64,000 bases of DNA, taken from positions 79,501 to 143,500 of the forward strand of contig JAJTWR010000017.1 in assembly GCA_021613335.1 (NCBI GenBank). The letters are read 5' to 3'. Positions 48,400 to 61,251 of this stretch are shown here, piece after piece; the stretch's first letter is position 1; every line of letters starts with the position of its first letter. A program made the position numbers and the translations under genes. The notes below the pieces were generated by a model, which was not told the origin of the DNA, ran no database searches, and saw nothing but the letters and a program-made list of their open reading frames with translations. Origin of the DNA: Whitmania pigra (lineage: Eukaryota > Annelida > Clitellata > Hirudinida > Haemopidae).

Positions 48400-50901
48400 T
48401 TCAAATACTTTGCTAAAACCTAATCTACAATTAATCAAAACAAAATGTCAAATGAAAATACAAAAACAAGAAGCTAATGCAACATTTTATCAAAGATAGA
48501 AAATATATCTGATTTAATAATTTTTTTCATTTTGTTGTACTACAGTTTAAAAAATGCGATATTTGTATAACTTTATAATTTAAAATAATAGCACTAAATG
48601 GTTATTATAATAAAAAGTTTTCTAAGGTAAATTATGCTAATATTAAGTGACTGCTGTTGATAGATTCATTGATTGAATTAGTTTTAAATTAAAATATTTT
48701 AATATCTATTCAATCGTAGACAAATAATTGCCACAAATCGGTTATAAATGAGGCACAGTCCGCTGAAATTATAACTCGCATATTTTAATGAAATATTTTG
48801 AAATTACAGAAACACTTGGCAATAAAAAAACTGCCATGAGTATTAAACGTAAATGCGCTTCATGTAATGTTCGGGAAAAGCTGGATGTCGTCGAAAGAAT
48901 ACGAAGTGTATAACGATAACTAAAATAAGCAAAGAGTTAGGGGCACCTGACCCAACAATTTGCAGAGGGATCAAAGATGAAGATAAATTAAGAAAATTTA
49001 TTGATCATGATATACTGCCGATGATGCAGTTAAAGGATTGGAAGTTGACTTAGAATGCTACGAGCGTGTGGGGGACAAAGTAAAGACGCTGTAGTTGAAG
49101 TCTTTCATAAGAAATGCGAAGATGTCAAATATGCATTACCAATAAAAATTTAAGCCGCGGTCAAGCAGTCTGAATTCCGATCGCCGCGGTTGTACTGTTT
49201 ATTTATTTATTTGATTATAGTCCGTTGTACTGTACTGTACTATACATATATATCACATATCAATATATATATCTATATAGTATAGACTCTTTGGCCATTA
49301 TGTTATTATTATCCTCACTATCACACTTACTAAGTTAAATTTTTTTATAGGGTGACTGTATTAGGTTATATTGGTGTTATGAAAATCTATTTAGTAAAAA
49401 CAACAGGGCTTGCTCATTTCGTTTTGAAAAATGTACGAAGTATTAAACTATGTGTTTATGTACAAAAAAAACTGAAAAATTAGCACTACCCGTTTTATCG
49501 CATTTTCTCCTATGTGATGATATGTTATTTAGTTATTATTATTATTTATTTATTATAATTAACAGCACCGGCGAACCGCTCGCCGGATCGCACAATTAGC
49601 GATGTGAAAAGCATGAAAAATCAAAAAAAAAAGCAACAAAAGAGCATTAATAAAAACGTATTATTTTATATTCTTGAAGTGCGTCGATACGGATTCTCCA
49701 AGTTTTGTACATTTCTCATTCAATAATTCATTGTAATTCTAACGACTTTCTGCGGACTTTTTATGGAAATATTTACGACATATCATCGCTGGCACGTTTT
49801 AAATACTATGTAATTATTTATTTGAAGTTTGTTATGGAGTAGAACTGCTTTAAATTGCTCAGAGGTGTTGTTTCCGATGGAATTAGATATCAGTTTAAGA
49901 ATAAAAACCTCATTTAAATTCTTCTCAAATTACAAAGCAAGATTTGATGGCGGCGCCAACTATCTCCCTGGGGTAATTAAAAATCATCATCATCGTAAAA
50001 TCCCTGGAAACATTCATGCTTTACATTTTTCTGCTTTTTGACGCAAATACTAGTCCCTGGCTTTTCTCTGGAACTTATGACTCATTTACGAAACCACTGC
50101 AATGAACTGCGTCGTTCCAAAATGATAACATTCAGTCCAATTCTTGAATTATGATTCATTAATGTCTCACATTTGTTCAACACAACCCATGAACTGCAAG
50201 CAATTGATGATGGTCTTCAGCACAAAGACAAGCACCATGACATTTGAAAACTTCCTTACATATATTTTAACAATTAGTATATGTTAAAAAATTTATTAAT
50301 ATTAAAGATGATGCATTGCTGAGATTATGTCAAGTTGTAGAACTTGATTGCCAGAAAATGAGTTCAATCAGCCATTTGCAACTCGGCAAATACACTCACT
50401 CACTCACACACGCAACATCATGCACGCACATCAAACTTAACTCCGAGAACTTCTGCAGCAGAATCCTCTTAACTTGCATAGGAAGCATCCGTAGGTAAGA
50501 AAAGCAGTGATCGGAGGATGGAGGGTCTATTGTATTTGGCTTTCATTTCAAAGCTTTTAGGCAATTTATAATTCATTTCTTAGTTAACTGTTACCTCAGT
50601 TTGGGTAAGTGGTATAAATTCAAATAAGGTAAATGATTATCTTGTGATTTCAAGTTTAAACTCGGTCATGAATGTTAATTTTTTTCTAAGTTACAATGTT
50701 GTCGTGAATGTAAACAGGAGAAAAGAGGGAAAAGTATAATTTCAGAGAAAGAAATTTTCCGAAATAAACAAATAAAGCTGAAAGCGATCAAGACAAAAGT
50801 TATTCTGGTTTTGTAGAATGTTAATCAAGTAAAGATTGAAAGTCGGAAATCAAAAGGTTGACAAAGCAATTATCAGAAGTGAAGTAATTTCCAGCTTCAA
50901 A
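48400..50901. other. Intergenic region with a CENP-B/pogo relic
   Basis: Besides the relic at 48836-49200, there is a short AT microsatellite near 49236-49285. The right end should contain the promoter and 5' untranslated region of the LAMMER kinase. No other gene recognised. Confidence 0.5.
48836..49200 (+). mobile_element. CENP-B/pogo-like transposase N-terminal relic
   Basis: Reads MSIKRKCASCNVREKLDVVE, then after a frame change ITKISKELGAPDPTICRGIK and DEDKLRKFIDHD. This follows the CENP-B N-terminal helix-turn-helix pattern (K.KR..L...EKL.II......G......A...G....T......). One frameshift and several stops; a Tigger/pogo-type fossil. Confidence 0.55.
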
Positions 50902-53900
50902 ATGCCTCGCACCGAAACGATAGCATCTTTGAGGAGTAAACTAAACTCCATAGGAAACAACATGGCACTCCTGGAGGCTGTCAAATCGAACAACAACTCG
51001 ATTTTGACTGGACCTACGCTGGCCCCTTCTAACGCTGATAGCAACCAGAACAACAGCAACAATCCGCAAAATAACCGCAAAACTCCTCCTGCCAAGTTCA
51101 TATCTGTGGCTGTTCCAACAGTTTCAATCACTCAACCAGCCGAGGTTCAACCAACTCAGGAACCATCATCTTCGACTTCTCAAGCAACATTCACGAGCAA
51201 CAAAGACAACAACAACAACCAGATTCCTGGAAGGACAGGTCTAAGTAGCTTCAGTAGTTTGAGAAAAAACTTGCAGAATATTTCCCCTTATAGACACCCT
51301 GCAGACGAAGCTACAAATCTCTCGAATGCAAATGTGGTACCGTCAAATGATGAACCCAAGTCTTCAACAAACAACAATTCATCGTCAACGTCATCATCAT
51401 CGTCATCATCATCATCGACAACATCATCTGCAGCCTCCGACGAAACAAATAAAACCAGTTCGATAAGAATACCGCCACTTCAATCAACTTTAATGGTTGG
51501 TTCTCTACCGAACGTCAACAGCGCATCAGTGGAATCGACGGTTGACGCCAACGCAGAGAAATGCGTCAGTCATCTTAGCGTCAGTCTGGTACCTGGCCAA
51601 TTGGAGTCAAACGGTCAAAAGAGGTCGGCAGCAGTCTCCCCGCAAGGTGTCAACGCCGAAGAAAAGTCGAGAAATGAAGTTTCGAAAGAAGTCAAACTGT
51701 CGGCAAAGGAAGAGGACGTTCCAAAGACGGAGCCTCCCAATGCTGGCCCATCACTTCTTGTTGTGAGAGGCACATGATTTTGTTTATGGACAAAAATAAA
51801 AAAAAATATTATATGGTAAATATATAATTAAGAAATCAGATAGATGCAAGTTTATTATTATTAGAAAACTACATGGTACTATATGTAGTGTTATATAGAC
51901 AATAACTAGTAAGTTATAAAACAATGAACTTATATTAAGTTAATAGATATTACGTACATTAACAGTCCACGTACGCGAGACATTAACTCTTCTTTTCAGA
52001 TCGAAGGCAAACTTCCAAACCTGCAGATCCACGATGACTCTGAAGGTCACTTAATGTATCGAATCAGAGACGTTATCATCGATAGATGTCAGTACCTAAC
52101 GCAATTATCATAATTAATAATTTAAGGCAATTATGGGCAATCAATATTTATTTGATCTATTCGTTTCAGATGAAATCATGGCAACCTTGGGCGAGGGAAC
52201 TTTTGGAAAGGTGGTCGAATGTAAGGATTACCAGACGTGAGTTCCATTTAAGCCGATCATTATTAATATAATGTGAATTATATTAAGCAATTCGTTATTA
52301 ATGTATTATGAACAGAATTTCGCAATTGTTCGTTAAACATCATTAACCTGACTGCTTCAACTTAAACAAATCGTTTTCGTGTTAAACCAAACATGATTTA
52401 TTGTCCGATTTCACTTAGAATTTAAACTTCTGGCATAGTTCAACGAAAACAACATTTTAACTGCAGACCGTTCCAAGGGGTAATTAATAGCTGAACCTAG
52501 CAAACAGAAGTATGCACAAGTTCCTGAAACTTTATCTGAGCAGACAAATTCAAAAGATTTCCTCCAAAATGATATTTTGACATTGAAACATAGAATTATC
52601 TTTTGAAAAAATTAACTTTGAAGAATAGGAATGCTTTATAAAATGTGGATAATGTTTACCCGATCATCAACGGTTTTATTGCTGACACAAATGAGTAATT
52701 TAAAACGTTAAATTTAAAAATTTGCGACGAAGAAACAACGAAACCAACGATTAGAAATTGGAACAATTTTCACAACCATTCGAGACAATTGGATTTGAGA
52801 TTCTAAAGGACGAAGAATGGTTTATATCGTGTACGGTGGTCCACTATCCACCTTTGTAATTAAATGTTTATGTTCTCTTGCACTCTCTCAATCGTATATT
52901 TCATCCATTAATAAATGTTCTTTTCTGTGTAGTTACTCAACTTTTAAATACAGCTCAGTAATATTGTCGACACAACAACTCTATGTTACGAACAACTATT
53001 TAATATTGTTATTATTAATATTAAATTATTATAATTAAATATTATTATTAAACATCAACGATTTGACCTCAACGATGTGCAATATATTAAATTATTAGTA
53101 TAGATTTAGTCTTATAAGATTTATTACACAACAATATAAATCTTCTGAAAAATGATTTCATTGCATTAAGTGATCGTAAAATTTGTAATGGCTTCAAACA
53201 GCAACGCACTCTATAAGATGTCCACAAATTAATAACTTTTTTATATCAAATATTTTTAAAAGGATATTTTTGATATTTCTCTTAAACTAAAGAACTAGCT
53301 AAGCATTTCAAAAAACTTTAAAACTAATTTGTACATATAAAATAAATTCTCAACAAATTCAATCGCAATTTAATTAAACTTCAAGCCTTCTAATCTTGAA
53401 CTTGTCGGCAAGGCAGCCGATTGAGTTGCCCGGAAAGTGACTAACTTGTAGCTGGAGTAAACATGTTTGTAGCAAGCAGAAGATTGCGCTGAAGATCATA
53501 AAGAACGTGGATAAATATAGAGAAGCAGCCAAGTTGGAAATAAACGTCCTTCACAAGTTGAAGGAAAAAGACCCCGATGGAAAACAGTGAGATTTGTTTT
53601 CTTTTATTTGGAAAATAATTTTTTTATTAAAAAATGGCTTAATAAATTAACAGTCTCTGCGTACAAATGCTGAACTGCTTTGATTACTACGGTCATGTTT
53701 GCATCACTTTCGATTTGTTGGGGCAGAGTGTATTCGACTTTATGGTTAGTAATTTAAGTGTTCAAATTTAAGTTATAATGTTTTAATTTTATGAGCTCCA
53801 TAAATTCTTATCCAATAACAGAAAGACAACAGCTACCACGCTTATCCAATGGAGCAGGTGCGACACATTTCATACCAACTCGTCTGCGCCGTGAAATGTG

Positions 53901-55569
53901 AGTCAGACTTTTATTGCAGAGGATTAATAAACAATGTTTATGTCATTTATTAATATTTTTTATTATTAATATCCTATTATTTAAGTTGTCAATTAAGGTA
54001 ATATGCATCTGTTTTAAGAACATTTCAAACTGATGACAGTTTTGCATGACAATCAACTGACTCACACCGATTTGAAGCCTGAAAATATTCTTTTCGTCAA
54101 CTCCGATTATTCGACAGTCTACAGTCCAAAGAAGGTTGAACAAATGACTATTTCTTCGATTTTAATTGTAATTATTTATGTACTCACATAATACTATGTA
54201 GTTATTATTTATTTCAATTACATTGTTAACAAAATGATATCGTTATATCCTCGTAAATTAAAAGAAGAAAAACATAAAAGTGGTGAAGAATTCAGAAATC
54301 AGATTGATAGATTTCGGGTCAGCAACGTTTGACCACGAACATCACAGTTCTGTAGTGTCCACAAGACATTACAGAGCGCCAGAGGTTATCTTGGGTAAGA
54401 ATTTGATTTTCTGCAAAAACATATATTACGTAGCAACAGCCATTTTATGAATGTCGCTTTATAAATGACAGAAATTGGATGGAATCAATCATGTGACGTA
54501 TGGAGCATCGGTTGCATAATGTTCGAACTTTACACAGGGTATACTCTCTTCCAGGTGAGGCATTTACACCTAGAGTTACAATTATATTACAATAATGCAA
54601 TTATATAATATTAGCCATATTAAGCTTAGATTTTCCATTTAATTTATGTCCCTGTTAAATAATAAGAGACCATCTCAAGAGGATAAGAATCTACGGGATC
54701 AATTTCTTTGCATTTGAACATTATCTTATGTTTGACGCTAAAACAAAATTGAAAATAAATCATTATTATTATATACAACATTTATTAATAATATTAACTA
54801 TATATCGCAGGGTGTAACATACAGTTATTATTTTCAACAGTGTTAAACTTGTCATTATTCAATACTTGATGTTGATGTAATTATTTTATTATTTAAGTAT
54901 TGTAAATGTTAACGTTATTTGTTATTTCTCTTTAATAATCTTTAATTTTCAGACACATGACAACAGGGAACATCTCGCGATGATGGAAAGAATTCTAGGA
55001 TCAGTACCTTATAGACTTGCCAAGAAATCAAAGTAAATGACTTTGTAATTTAATTACTTCAACGAATAAATCAATAAGAAGTGGAATAAAAAGTTGAGTC
55101 AGCGATCAGAAATAAAATAATGATCATGGATTCTTCATTATTCTTGCTGCATTCATCAGTCATTGAACAATCATCCTCATTAAACAAAGAAAAGCAACGT
55201 ATTGACTTTTAGGACGTCATACTTTTGGCACGGTAGACTCGATTGGAATTACCACAGCGTCTCAGGAAAATATGTCAGAGAAATGTGTCAACCTCTTTAC
55301 GTAAGCCTTTGAATGGAAGACTTTTTAATTAATTCACGATTAACTTTAATATGAAATCGTTCTTACAGCGTTACATGGCTTGTGATCAGCTCGAACACAG
55401 ACAACTCTTCGATATCATTGAAAAAATGATGGAATACGATCCCAATGATAGAATCACTCTGGCTGAAGCCGTCAATCACCCATACTTCGCTTCAATGACT
55501 CCGCCCCTCTGCAAGAATCTCGCCCCAGCTGCAGACCAATCAAGTCAAGGGGAAAGAACGAGCCGTTAG
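50902..55569 (+). CDS. CLK: LAMMER (CDC2-like) dual-specificity kinase, 657 residues
   Basis: Phosphorylates SR splicing factors in animals. Twelve exons: 50902-51762, 52000-52087, 52170-52236, 53473-53586, 53654-53744, 53822-53897, 54040-54134, 54265-54394, 54472-54554, 54953-55032, 55213-55300, 55369-55569; phases agree throughout. Kinase landmarks: glycine loop [12 protein letters not shown], catalytic lysine in [80 protein letters not shown], and the family signature [11 protein letters not shown]. The first exon adds ~287 residues rich in Asn, Ser, Thr and Pro, including a long serine run (51376-51425), instead of the RS-rich tail of vertebrate CLKs. ATG 50902 ([14 protein letters not shown]) is the first in-frame ATG, but the frame is open further upstream, so an extra 5' exon is possible. 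Confidence 0.95.
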
Positions 55570-55924
55570 ATTTAACCAGTAGCAGAGTTTGTTTCGTGCT
55601 CACATTTTTGGAGCGAGGCTTTCGGGCACAAGAACAAAATTAATTGGTGCACAATTTGATGAACTTGTTTTGTTCTCAATTTGGGGTTAAAATTTGTTAC
55701 ATTTGATTCAATTTTTAATGCCTACAAGATATTCGATTAAAAATTAATACAGAATTCAAATGAACTCAGTAAATCCCTCCCACAAACGTTTCTCGAAAAA
55801 ATTATATTTTGGCTTCATGAACAATGGTCTATGTAATGAGGAAATACAAAATATTGGTTAGTTACGATCTATATTTTAGAAACTATTGTCATTTTTACAT
55901 GGCCACCCTAGTTTTAAAATTTTG

Positions 55925-56230
55925 ATTTTTCAAAAAATCAGCCACACATAGGCATTATTGTCACTAAGGTAGAAAAATGAATTTTGGTGAATTTGTCTCG
56001 TTTGTTTAAATAAAGACTTATTTAAATTTTGACAATTATTAATAAAAACCTCATATATTCTGAACCGTATTCCTCAAAAACAATGATTCACAAAATGTAT
56101 ATTTTTTTATTTAAGAATATATAACTAGGCGAATAAACTCACCAAAAAATAATGTTCTATCTTATTACGACAGTATTTATGATGAATTATGTGTGGTTGA
56201 TTTTCAGAATAGTGAATGTTTTTATTGAAT
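55925..56230. repeat. Inverted pair of a dispersed repeat
   Basis: 56130-56215 (actcaccaaaaaataatg...atgtgtggttgattttcag) resembles the reverse complement of 55925-56000 (attcaccaaaattcatttt...atgtgtggctgatttttt). A third copy flanks the hAT element at 56560-56612 and 57277-57350. Confidence 0.45.
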
Positions 56231-56604
56231 TTATTTTTATTAAGGCTTGCAGTACATTTCCAAATTTCTGACATGTTGTAAATCGATATTAGATTTATAA
56301 ACAAAAAATAAACAAAAAACATTTGACCACATTGTTGTGATAAATGGATCTAAATATTGCTACATTTTGAATTTTTGTTGAATTCAAAATCTTATAAAAC
56401 AAAAACTACCTGACATGTTATTTGTTAAATAAGTTTAGTTTTCCAATTATTTAACCTCAAAATAGGAAATTTGAAAAAGTCACATATTTTCATCAACATT
56501 CCTCAAAAATCATGAATAAAAAAATATTCATTTATTAATCATTTAATAAGTTGTAATTAGGCAAACAAACCCACCGAAAATTATTGCTGTATCTCACAAC
56601 AATA

Positions 56605-57284
56605 GTTATGGTCAGGGTTGCCAGTGTTGGGTTTATAAGCCAATATCTTGGCTTTTTTGACAAATTATGACCCGATCTGGATTTCTAGGTGTTTTGTTTG
56701 GAAATCTGGGTGGTTTTGGAAAAATTAATTTTTGGGGTAAAAATAATATTCTGTAAGGTTATTTCATTTATCTCGTCAATAAAGAACCTTAATCACTACC
56801 GATTTTCTTCTTTTCCGCCATCTTTGTACGCTCGTACCGTATTTTTTTAAACAATGGACGGTGACGCATTTACTCCAGTTGCTAACAGTGTTGATCCACC
56901 TCGTAAGAAAGCTAAGATGTGCTCCAATCAGGCATTTAATGATGATTGGTAATTGGACATCAAACTAAAGGACTGGATACATGCAGATCCAAACAATCGC
57001 TTTGGAGTAAAATGTAAAGTTTTTCATGCTTTCTGAATAACACTAATGTAAAGACACTGACTGAATTTTTGAGTCAAAATAAAATTATGTTTGACATTTT
57101 TCCTTAATAATCTGATCTTTATTTAATTGGGAACCCATGGATATGTTTAATAACATAAATCGTAATTAAAACATGATAATAATTGCCAATTAAAGATGGC
57201 TTAACATGATCTGGGTTTCTTGGTTTTGTTGGTCGGGCGATCTGGGTTTTTTTCAAAAATCTCACTGGCAACCCTGGTTATGAT
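56605..57284 (+). mobile_element. hAT-type element with 8-bp target duplication and transposase N-terminal remnant
   Basis: Element 56613-57276. Its ends are perfect 14-base inverted repeats: cagggttgccagtg at left and cactggcaaccctg at right. It is flanked by gttatggt (56605-56612) and gttatgat (57277-57284), an 8-bp duplication with one mismatch, the size expected for hAT transposition. Inside, at ~56854-57035, a frame reads MDGDAFTPVANSVDPPRKKA, then NQAFNDDW, a stop, and LDIKLKDWIHADPNNRFGVK with nearby cysteines, like the BED/zinc-finger N-terminus of hAT-related proteins. Not autonomous. Confidence 0.8.
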
Positions 57285-58135
57285 ACATTCATTACTCGTG
57301 CCTGATTTTAGAAACGTCAATGTTTTTCTAATTTAGTTTATTTTTAAAATTTTCTAAATTTGAGAGACATTGATATGAATTACCTTTATTAATATAAAGA
57401 AAATAAATGAAATAGGATTAAACTTGGAAATCTTCAATAGTTTACGAAATTAGACATTCGAGACATCGACTTACTTTCCCACGAGAAGCTTTGGAAGTCA
57501 CCAATTTAAGCAAACAACATGCGCATCCAAAATGATCTGAAAATGCTTAGGTTTATAAATCTTTCCCTCTTTAGGAATGATTCAGGAATTTTGAATCGTT
57601 TGTTGATAACATGCATTCCGACTAGTACCTACAAACACACTTCAAGAAATCTTGAATAATTAGCAATTTATCCTTGAACTAATTTAATAAATGTTACTCC
57701 AAAGGTTAAAAACTCTCCTGACTATTAATTCTTTGATACAACCACCATCGCCATTTCCTTCCACTGGTTTAATGAAGATTGGTGAACATTCCCCATGATT
57801 ATGTTTTCCTGTAACCAACTATTTAATAATCATGTTAATACATTTTTTCATACGTCTTCAAGAAAATAAAAACACAGGCACAAAGCAAAGCTTTAACTTG
57901 CTCACAAAAACATTTCATTATTTTTGACGAATCATAATCAGGCAAGCTACTTGAAAGGTACATCACTGATCTACAATGTCTGATATCCTACGAAGTTCAT
58001 TTTAAATTCTCACGCAAATTTTTCTGCAGGCATGATTTCAACTTGTATTGTCAACGATTTGAACTAAATCTGTCACTACTGAGAAACAATGACGAAACGT
58101 TTTCGCGTGAAAAGGACGAACAACTTTTCATCTTC

Positions 58136-61100
58136 TCAGACGTTACTTTCTTCGAGCATATCGAGGAGAGAATCAACATTTTCGTCGGAAATGCCAGGAT
58201 TAAATTGAGTATTTAAAGTTCTGCATTCGATGACTCGAGGTTTCAAAAATGTTTCTTTTGCAACATTTTCTCTGTTAATGCTGAGAACGTGGGGAAATTT
58301 ACTTTCCAAACCTGGTAAAGATTTGGATCGGATCTTCTTGCAGTTCTTTGATGTTTTAACATTATTCGGACCAGTAGGCCACAGGCTCAAATCTCGAACC
58401 GGAATTTCTTCTGTTCGTGACCTTTTGACCTTTCTAGGTAACTGAACGCAGTTTTTCAAAAGAGAATCTAAATCAACATCATCTGACCACGGGGAATTGA
58501 TGAGCACCAAATCATCGATTGATTCCTCAAGCCGGTTTGAATTCTTTGATTTAATGGAATCACAAATTAACGAATGTACAACGTCCTCATTTTTTCCGCA
58601 ACTTTTTGAATCACTTTCTTTTTTATTAAATTTCAAGGAATGTTCCACTGTTTGCACAATATTTTGATTATTCATACCTCCGCTTACTTCATTCCTTATC
58701 ACGTGACTTTCATCGTGGCTGGATGTGGAACTCCTTTGGCACTTACTACCTGTTCCAAATATAATCATTATTCATTGTCTTCGATTACATCATCATCAAC
58801 ACTACAATAGTCATTATATCAATTATTTGCATTATCATTAACGACCGTTGTATCTAGCCTGCAAATGGTGGTCCAACGTTGTCTGGCCGACATCGAATCT
58901 TCGTGTTTCAGAAACATTTTTTGACTTAAACGAATGTGGACTGGACAAATATCCCTGTCTTGAGTGAGATTCGCTTTCATTCTCAGCTTTTTTGTTGATT
59001 TCTTTCGGCACAACCGTCAACAATCCATCTGAATGAGATGCCCTTTTAACGGATTCATCTACAGAAAGAAGGAGAAAGTTGTTTGTCTGTTTTGGAAGTT
59101 CAAACGGCGGTGAAGATGTCTGACGAAATTGAGGAGAATCTTGAAAGAAGGGATTCAAAGATAAGGAAGGATTTTGAACGATCGACTGATCGCTGAATAA
59201 TGGAGTTGTTTTACTGTGAGAAGTAATGGAGCAGTGAAATGCCCTGCTGCTGGGAGCCGCGGGAGAAAGGGGAGCAGGTGATGATGATGATAACGATGCC
59301 GACGGAATCGGTTTGCACGATGGTTTCAGAAACAACGAAGGTGATGATGGCGACGATGAAGAAAGATTTGATGTTTGACACTTGATTGGATCGAGAAGAG
59401 ACGAATGGAATTTTGAAGAGTTATGAGACATTGAAGCCATCGACAGGTGATTGCCGTTTTGATGTTCGAGAAAGAAAGGAACTCTGATCTTGAAGACGCT
59501 CTTCCTGAAGTCAACAATTAACTGGGAAACATCCACTGTCCTCGGCAGTTCAACACTGATTTCCTTCGTCAACCTCCTCACACCGTCCATTCTTCCTTCA
59601 TTCCCCTCGTCATTCTCCACGGATTCAGTTTTTCGTTCGTGTCCCTCCCTGTAGCGCAGAGTTGATCCCAGTCCTCCAGAGTCCACGGCAGGTTTGATGA
59701 CATCGGGTGAGTATTTGACGCCGGGTGAGATTTTGGGGGGAGAGGCAGATCGAGGTGAAATAACTGGAGAGAACAAGGAAGGCAGAGACTTTGATGACAG
59801 GAATGAGAGTGAAGCAAGAGGACTCAACGGAGAAGTTGCTCCAAACAGGATCACTGTGTACCCATCGTTGGTCACGTGATGAGTGACGTCATAGGTGAAA
59901 CATCCCATGATGACGTCGATGTGGTATGCAAGCTGCAATGAATCATCGTAACAAAACTCATTGATCCATCATCTTGCAAATCTTTCGAGTTCAACTCACT
60001 GGAGTTCCCTCCCTGTCTCGAACGATCGTAGGTTTGACGATGTTCCTAATCTCGTCCATGGTTTTCATTCCATCTGATCGTCTGTCTCGCTGTTCTTTAC
60101 TTTGGTCGTCGTCTTCTTGAGAACTTCGTTCTCTGCGTCTCCTCGCCCTCCTAATGACGTGAGTCAATTTATCGCAGTTTCCGATGTGCATATCCAACAT
60201 CTTTTCCACCTCCTTCTCTTGGTGCATCTGTTAATTATTCACGACTTCTTAATGACGTCATTCAGCGATTCACAGCTGATCACTTTCAGTGCTTTCAGCA
60301 CAGTCATTCAAACAAACCTCAAACAGGTGCGAACAAACAATTTTTTCTGAAACTATTGGTAATATTTATAATATTCAATTGCAAACATTCATGATATCCT
60401 ACCTTGCTTCCCCATAAACCGAGTTCTTTTAGTCGTTTTTCAATCTCTTTCTCCTTCTCCACATCTCCATACTTGATGACGTCACTGGACTTGGACATGG
60501 AGAGAATTTCCAACTTGAATTTCTAAGAGAGTTCAAATTGAACATTTAATCTTGATTTTAAATTCCACGTAAAATTTGAATCACAAATGTGAAGCGATGA
60601 AAGAATTGTTTGTCGAGCAAGTAAAAACACTCATGTAAATGAGCAAAGCATAACAAATGCAAGCTAATCCCGGTATCTCGTGAACGCCAAAAATTCAGAA
60701 AATTTTCTGAAATTCGTCGGCTAAGAAACGATTTTCGAAATATTTTACACGAATTACGTATATCCCCTTTCAATTTTTCTGCACCCACAATTTTTGCAAA
60801 TGGTAACATAAATTGCATTTATGTCCGAGTATTTTCGGCTTAGGGGAACGTAACTTTGATCATTTTAATGTCAAAGTTCTTAAAAATAATTTATGAATTC
60901 TCTTGGAAATAGAAAATGATAAAACTGATGCATGTTATTCGTTCTACGAGAAAATAAACGAGAACACAAAGCATCGAATGAGTGAAAAATACCCACCTTC
61001 AATGAAACAACATCTCATTTAAAAGTTACCTTTTAAATACTTCTCACAAGCATCCACCTATCAACAAAAACAACAACATTTTCAATAAATCGAGGCTCGA

Positions 61101-61251
61101 AGCGAATTGTATGCGATGTTTAAATTCTGTCACATCATTATTGGCTCACCTTTGCCTCTACCTTCATTAGCTGAGAACTCGCACGCTTGCTTGGGCTATG
61201 TCGCCTCCTAACAACGTACACTGTTTTTATGCACTTGTTCGTTGTCCGCAT
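58136..61251 (-). CDS. Unrecognised multi-exon gene
   Basis: Proposed exons: 61150-61251 (ATG 61251, MRTTNKCIKTVYVVRRRHSP), 61030-61057, 60403-60522, 60000-60227, 58846-59932, 58136-58749. The last four join in agreeing phases; 61030-61057 to 60522 does not, so a small exon is missing or a boundary is wrong. Visible parts: a charged helical stretch (DVEKEKEIEKRLKELGLWGS), a second one with a basic tract (IRRARRRRERSS), then YHIDVIMGCFTYDVTHHVTN and DGYTVILFGATSPLSPLASL, which look like a folded beta-rich piece. A long Ser/Pro-rich region follows, including SVELPRTVDVSQLIVDFRKS, and an acidic end (DENVDSLLDMLEES). No enzyme motif, signal peptide or membrane span. Nuclear or scaffold role is only a guess. 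Confidence 0.55.

Larger units (their letters stand above)
55570..58135. other. Repeat block between convergent genes
   Basis: Three diverged copies of one repeat (about 55925-56010 inverted, 56130-56230, 56560-57360), the third split by a hAT-type element. No gene recognised. Confidence 0.55.
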
